From contig NC_134161.1 in the NCBI RefSeq assembly GCF_033958435.1, forward strand, positions 16,368,001 to 16,432,000: a stretch of DNA of 64,000 nt. Reading direction: 5' to 3'. Source of the stretch: Carettochelys insculpta (taxonomy: Eukaryota; Chordata; Testudines; Carettochelyidae). Each line of letters starts with the position of its first letter. Within the stretch, counting starts at the first letter, position 1. The translations under genes and the position numbers were made by a program. The notes below the pieces were generated by a model that did no database searches, was not told the DNA's origin, and saw only the letters and a list, made by a program, of their open reading frames with translations. Below, piece by piece: positions 59,717-64,000 of the stretch.

Positions 59717-60193
59717 TACAGAAAGGATGTGGATGCATTGTAGAGGATCCAGCAGACAGCAACCAAAATGATTTGGGAGCTGAAGCACATGACCTACAAG
59801 GAGAGGCTGAGGGATTTGGGCTTATCTAGCTTGCAGAAGAGAAGAGGGAGGGGCGATTTGATAGCAGCCTTCAACTTCCTGAAGGTGGGGCTCTAAAGAG
59901 GATGGAGAGAGGCTGTTCTCAGTGGTGACAGATGACAGAACAAGGAGCAATGGTCTCAAGTTATGGTGGGGGAGGTCCAGGTTGGATATTAGGAAAAGCT
60001 ATTTCCCTAAGAGGGTGGTGAAGCACTGGAATGGATTACTGAGAGGGGTGGTGGAATCACCATCCTTAGAGGTTTTTAAGTTCCAACTTGAGAAAGCCCT
60101 GGCTGTGATGATTTTAGTTGGGGTTGGTCCTGCTTTGGTTAGGGGGCTGGACTCAGTGACCTCCAGAGGTCCGTTCCACCCCTAGGATTCTAT
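59717..60193 (+). mobile_element. CR1 LINE 3' fragment
   Basis: The coding remnants [40 protein letters not shown], then GACCTCCAGAGGTCCGTTCC and GGATTCTATGAG. It is the same subfamily as 57045-57563. Confidence 0.88.
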
Positions 60194-60867
60194 GAGAATG
60201 AATAATGTCTATTTGTTGGATTTTTTACTCTTTCCTATCTTTGTAAAATTTTCTTTTTCCTGTTTTAAATTAAAAAGTCTCCCACTCGGATAAGTCATCA
60301 AGATGGAAAAAATGAACTACATAAAGCTGTTCCACTGTGACTTCAAAAATTAACACCAATGAGGAAATTTTGAAATGTCACTGAGTGGAAAGGCGGAAAA
60401 TTAAAGGAAAAACCCTACAAGAGTGTGGAGATTATTTATTAAAATGCTCAGCAGAGCAAAAAGAGGGGAAAGGAGAAAAAAGATGAAAAAATAAAAGAAT
60501 TTTCAGTAAATATTTGCTTTTCAGAAAAAATGGAGCCATTTTCTGTTTAAATTGTAAAGAAAAAACTCCCTTCTTTAGAAACACCCTGTAAAAGTTATAC
60601 AATTTTAGTCAAAACTACCTTTTTTCTGTAGGGTGAGACTGTCTCCCACACTTTCAGTGGGCAACTGTTTTGATCTCAAATAGGTTGCCCAGTTTGTAAT
60701 GGGCCAGACTCACTGCCATGGCACTGCCTCCTGGTCACTCAGGAATTAGCTCTTCAGCTTCTGGGGTGCCCTCTTCTGGCCAGCGTCTCATCCTAGTCTT
60801 TAAAGTGCTACTTGACTGTTTTTTGTTTTGATAGTGTATAGACTAGCACGGCTTCCTCTCTGTTACC

Positions 60868-61012
60868 CAGTGAGGTGCTGGAATCTCCATCCCTAATGGT
60901 TTTTAAGTCCCAGCTTGACAAAGCTCTGACTGGGATTATTTAGTTGTGTTGGTCCTGCTTTCAGCAGCGGGTTAGACTACTGAGGTCTCTTCCAACCCTA
61001 CACTTTTATGAG
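60868..61012 (+). mobile_element. CR1 3' tail
   Basis: GGTGCTGGAATCTCCATCCC, TTTTTAAGTCCCAGCTTGAC and GAGGTCTCTTCCAACCCTAC match CR1 3' ends. It directly follows the repeat end at 60791-60867. Confidence 0.8.
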
Positions 61013-61500
61013 TCTGATTCTATTTTTCTCCTAGCCAGGGTATGATTGGCTTTCATCTTCTCTGCTGTGTGATGCTCTCTCTAGTCTATGGAGCTCATAC
61101 TGACAAAGATGTGTTGACATAGCTATGACAGTATAACCCTGCAGTGTAAACACTGCCTACATCCTCTGAAACCCTTTTTCTGTCAGCAGAGACCATCTCC
61201 CCAGGTGTTGGTAGCTACGTTGACAGAAATATTGTCCTACTGGCACACCTGCATTTTCACCTAAAATTTATGAAGGCAGAGCTACCTCCAACTCATCTCT
61301 GACAGGATGCCTACACAGATGATGAATTGGGCCTGTCACCCTTGCTTCTTTTTCCTGCTTTGCTGCTCATAATCAAATCATTTCCCCACTGTTGCTCCCC
61401 TCACTTTCCCTGTAAGAGGCTAGCCAACCACAAACACGGCACCACACAGGTCAGTGCGACGTTTCCACGAGTAAAGCTTCGCCTCCCTGAAGACTGAGGC

Positions 61501-61715
61501 CAGGTCTATACTAGACCTTAAAGTTGACAGTGGATATACAAGTCCAGCTATACCAATTGCGTAGCTGGAACTAACATCTGCTGTCAACTTACCTGGCCAT
61601 CTTCACTGAGAGAGGTCGATGGGGAGAAACTCTCCCTTTAACCTTCCTTACTCCCTGCAAGATTGAGGAGTAGAGGGGTCAATTGTTGACCCCTGATAGT
61701 TTGATTTCACACCCT
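61501..61715. mobile_element. A-family MITE copy 6 (right end replaced)
   Basis: CAGGTCTATACTAGACCTTA, GCAAGATTGAGGAGTAGAGG and GATAGTTTGATTTCAC match the family. It stops where the SANT-like pseudogene begins. Confidence 0.75.
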
Positions 61716-61734
61716 GTGTCTCATCCCCACTTCC

Positions 61735-62265
61735 TGGTTCCTAGAAAGCAGTTGCTCAGAATGGTTATGTCCATCAGCAGCGGAGGACAGCTCCCCACTG
61801 CCAGACATACTGGGAGATGCCAGAGGTAGTCTCTGATCCTCATTTGCCTCGTCGTCTTCCTCTACGATTTCTTCCTCTGCATTACGTTCTCCGTGTACTG
61901 CCTTGGTGGTGGTGATGGGTTCACCACTGAGCACACCACTGAGAGCGCCAAGGACCTTGGGGTCAACAGGGACCTTGGAGTCACCACCAAGGATCCTGTC
62001 CAGCTCCTTATAGAAATGGCAAGTCTTCGGTGAAGCATTGGTTCACATCACAGGACTTATGACAGGCTTGTTTGAACACTTTCATCTTTGCTCTGCCCTG
62101 CAGCACGTCCTGCTCATACCCTTTTTCACACAAGGACACATGTAGCCCAGTTCCTGTGGGTCACTCACAGCTGGGACTGGACAGACTCTTCTTCTCATAC
62201 ACTGACCACATCCAACAGTTCCACAGCATTCCGAGCACGGGTGTATTTGATATGATGGCCAGGCC
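61735..62265 (-). pseudogene. Myb/SANT-like (trihelix) pseudogene, Harbinger accessory-protein type
   Basis: Reading the minus strand across stops gives ARNAVELLDVVSV, EEESVQSQL and THRNWATCVLV, then KRGYEQDVLQGRAKMK and ELDRILGGDSK. This is the order of a Myb/SANT-like domain (…ELLDLI.VW…ESVQSQL…R…C..KVKELR…ELD.ILGG). An acidic Glu/Asp tail (NAEEEIVEEDDEANEDQRLP) and a Ser-rich end follow. At least three in-frame breaks are present. Such proteins are abundant in turtle genomes as relatives of the second Harbinger gene. Confidence 0.65.
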
Positions 62266-62357
62266 TTAGCTCCTGGGAAGATGCCATGACACCACTGCAT
62301 GCAGAGTCAGCCCATAGGAGGGCAGGTCCTGGTGCTCAGACTGCATAGGACACCACG

Positions 62358-62757
62358 GCCATGTCTACACTAGCCAAAAAACTTTGAAATTGCCATGCAA
62401 ATGGCCATTTCGAAGTTTACTAATGAAGCGCTGAAATACATATTCAGCGCCTCATTAGCATGTGGGCGGCTGCAGCTCTTCGAAATTGACGCGGCTCATC
62501 CCGACGGGGCTCCTTTTCGAAAGGACCCCGCCTACCTCAAAGTCCCCTTATTCCCATCTGCTCATAGGAATAAGGGGACTTCAAAATTGATGTGGCTCAT
62601 CCAGATGGGGCTCCTTTTCGAAAGGACCCCGGCTACTTTGAAGTGCCGTGGCCACCTACATGCTAATGAGGTGCTGAATATGTATTTCAGCGCTTCATTA
62701 GTAAACTTCAAAATGGCCATTTCCATTTCGAAGTTTTTGGATAGCATAGAGATAGCC
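62358..62757. mobile_element. Palindromic Harbinger MITE, second copy of the 35-kb family
   Basis: GGCCATGTCTACACTAGCC begins the element and AGAGATAGCC ends it. Both arms carry ATGGCCATTTCGAAGTTT-like, GCGCTGAAATACATATTCAG and TCCTTTTCGAAAGGACCCC motifs, with the centre near 62555. Arm identity is lower than in 35458-35893. Confidence 0.82.
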
Positions 62758-62909
62758 CATGATTGGTAAGGTTGGCCCTCTGTGGTGTATCTCACGCATT
62801 GCACCAAATGCATCAACAACCATGTGCATGAAAAACCAGACTGCCACTGTCCTCTCTAACGAGCTCTCACAGAAAACCAGTCTGTAGGAAATGGGATTTT
62901 AGGTTTGCA

Positions 62910-63275
62910 AAGCCCTATGTTTAACACAAACATAAGGAAGTGCTGCTTCACACAATAGACAGGCAACCTGTGGAACTCACTGCCAGGGGATGTTGTGAAG
63001 GTCAAATATATAGCAGAGTTCAGAAAAGAATTAACTACTTTCCTGGAGGATAGCTTCATCAATGGCCTTTAGCCAAGATGGCCAGGGATGCAATCTTGTG
63101 TTCTGGGTGTCCATAAACCTCTGACTGTCAGAAGCTCAACTGGATGACAGGGGATGGATCACTCAATAACTGCCCTGTTCTGTTTGTGCCCCCCAGGATC
63201 ATTTGGCACTGGCCGTTGTTGAATAAAAGGATACTAGGCTAGATGGACCATTGAGCTGACCACATATGGCCACCC
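62910..63275 (+). mobile_element. CR1 LINE 3' fragment
   Basis: TTTAACACAAACATAAGGAA, GGCAACCTGTGGAACTCACT and GATACTAGGCTAGATGGACC form a CR1 3' end on the plus strand. Confidence 0.82.
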
Positions 63276-63879
63276 TGATTTTTGTGAAAAGGACTGCAAT
63301 GAAAGCCAGGATTTTGTAAAACCTAAACTGAGAACAGGACCTGTGAATGTTAGAATAGGAGAAGTAAGTGCACTGGAGAGTTTGGAAGTAGACTCTCGAT
63401 AGGTAAATTAGACAAAGGAAAAAATGAAACAGATCAACCAAACCCCTATTACATCAACTTCCATCTCTGAAAAAGGTGAACCAGTGAAAACAAAACAATG
63501 AAGAGCAAATGCAGTAAAAACTTTCCTAAGCCCCGCAAATTATTTCATCCCTTCAGGAATGCACCAGCTGGAAATACTCCCAACTTTCTTGAAGATACGG
63601 TTGCCAAGCAACAGAAATGCACATTCTGCTTCTAATCTTGCTTAAGTACAAATTCTCCTACCAGCTCTTTTGCTCAAACATTGTGCTCTGCAGGGGAGAA
63701 CAATCCACCTTCTCAGAGGAAATTGTGGACATTTATTTTGGCAGTCAAGCATTAGATTTATAATGAAAAAAATTGTTAATGCACATGTTAAGGAAAAAAG
63801 GTGTCTCTGCAGCAACTGCAACAGTTCCTAAAACACGTGTACCTCAGTGGGAATCTCTCTCATCTTTTTGTTCACACAA
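63276..63879. other. PKNOX2 upstream intron, nothing recognised
   Basis: AT-rich sequence with no exon, RNA gene or repeat that I can identify. Confidence 0.4.
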
Positions 63880-64000
63880 TGCACATTAGGCCCATGGAAC
63901 TCCTGGCCAGAGGAGGCTCTGAAGACCTGGATTTTAACAGGGTTAAAAAAAGAACTAGATAAATTCATGGACGTTAGCTCTGTCAATGGCATCCCTAGCC
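63880..64000 (+). mobile_element. CR1 LINE 3' part, cut by the window edge
   Basis: CATGGAACTCCTGGCCAGAG, GATTTTAACAGGGTT and AAATTCATGGACGTTAGCTC match the CR1 region seen at 46200-46290. Confidence 0.75.

Noticed and set aside
59249..64000. Further upstream PKNOX2 exons (PREP/MEINOX domain)
   Set aside because: No frame with the expected motifs and splice sites was seen on the minus strand.

Overview
The window is vertebrate nuclear DNA, most likely from a cryptodiran turtle. The evidence is a dense load of CR1 non-LTR retrotransposon 3' ends, tRNA-derived SINEs that resemble the turtle Cry/polIII SINE (A box, a 'GCCTGCTAAACC' core, a B box and a CR1-like tail), many PIF/Harbinger-type palindromic MITEs, Tigger-like MITEs, and exons split by introns of 0.9-13.7 kb. 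Species cannot be fixed from the sequence.

The only protein-coding gene I can support is the 3' part of PKNOX2 (PREP2), a TALE homeobox transcription factor, on the minus strand. Six exons read 59119-59248, 58159-58256, 44292-44411, 37499-37575, 30864-31042 and 29134-29375. Their phases join cleanly, and they encode about 281 residues: the linker after the MEINOX/PREP domain, the whole TALE homeodomain (split over three exons) and the acidic C-terminus with the stop codon. Upstream exons lie beyond the right edge of the window. The introns hold CR1 copies, MITEs, a solo LTR with an exact 5-bp target duplication, an RTE-like LINE end and a decayed Myb/SANT-like (Harbinger-type) pseudogene.

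The most unusual feature lies about 2.5 kb beyond the PKNOX2 stop codon. It is a 16-kb head-to-tail macrosatellite (about 10612-26637) of near-identical 4,225-bp units. Each unit has two parts. One is a ~2.6-kb complex segment carrying at least six tRNA-like modules on both strands, several with intact polymerase III A and B boxes at the canonical 44-45 nt spacing. The other is a ~1.6-kb block of about eleven ~155-bp subrepeats. The modules are not intact tRNA genes because acceptor stems and most T stems are broken. I know of no described turtle repeat with this composition, but this could not be searched here.

Layout. 1-10.6 kb: intergenic DNA with MITEs, two abutting CR1 copies, a SINE and a decayed Harbinger transposase next to CA/TG tracts. 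10.6-26.6 kb: the macrosatellite. 26.6-29.1 kb: PKNOX2 3' flank. 29.1-59.2 kb: PKNOX2 exons and introns. 59.2-64 kb: PKNOX2 intron with CR1, the SANT pseudogene and MITEs. Most open reading frames in the window are chance or repeat-derived.
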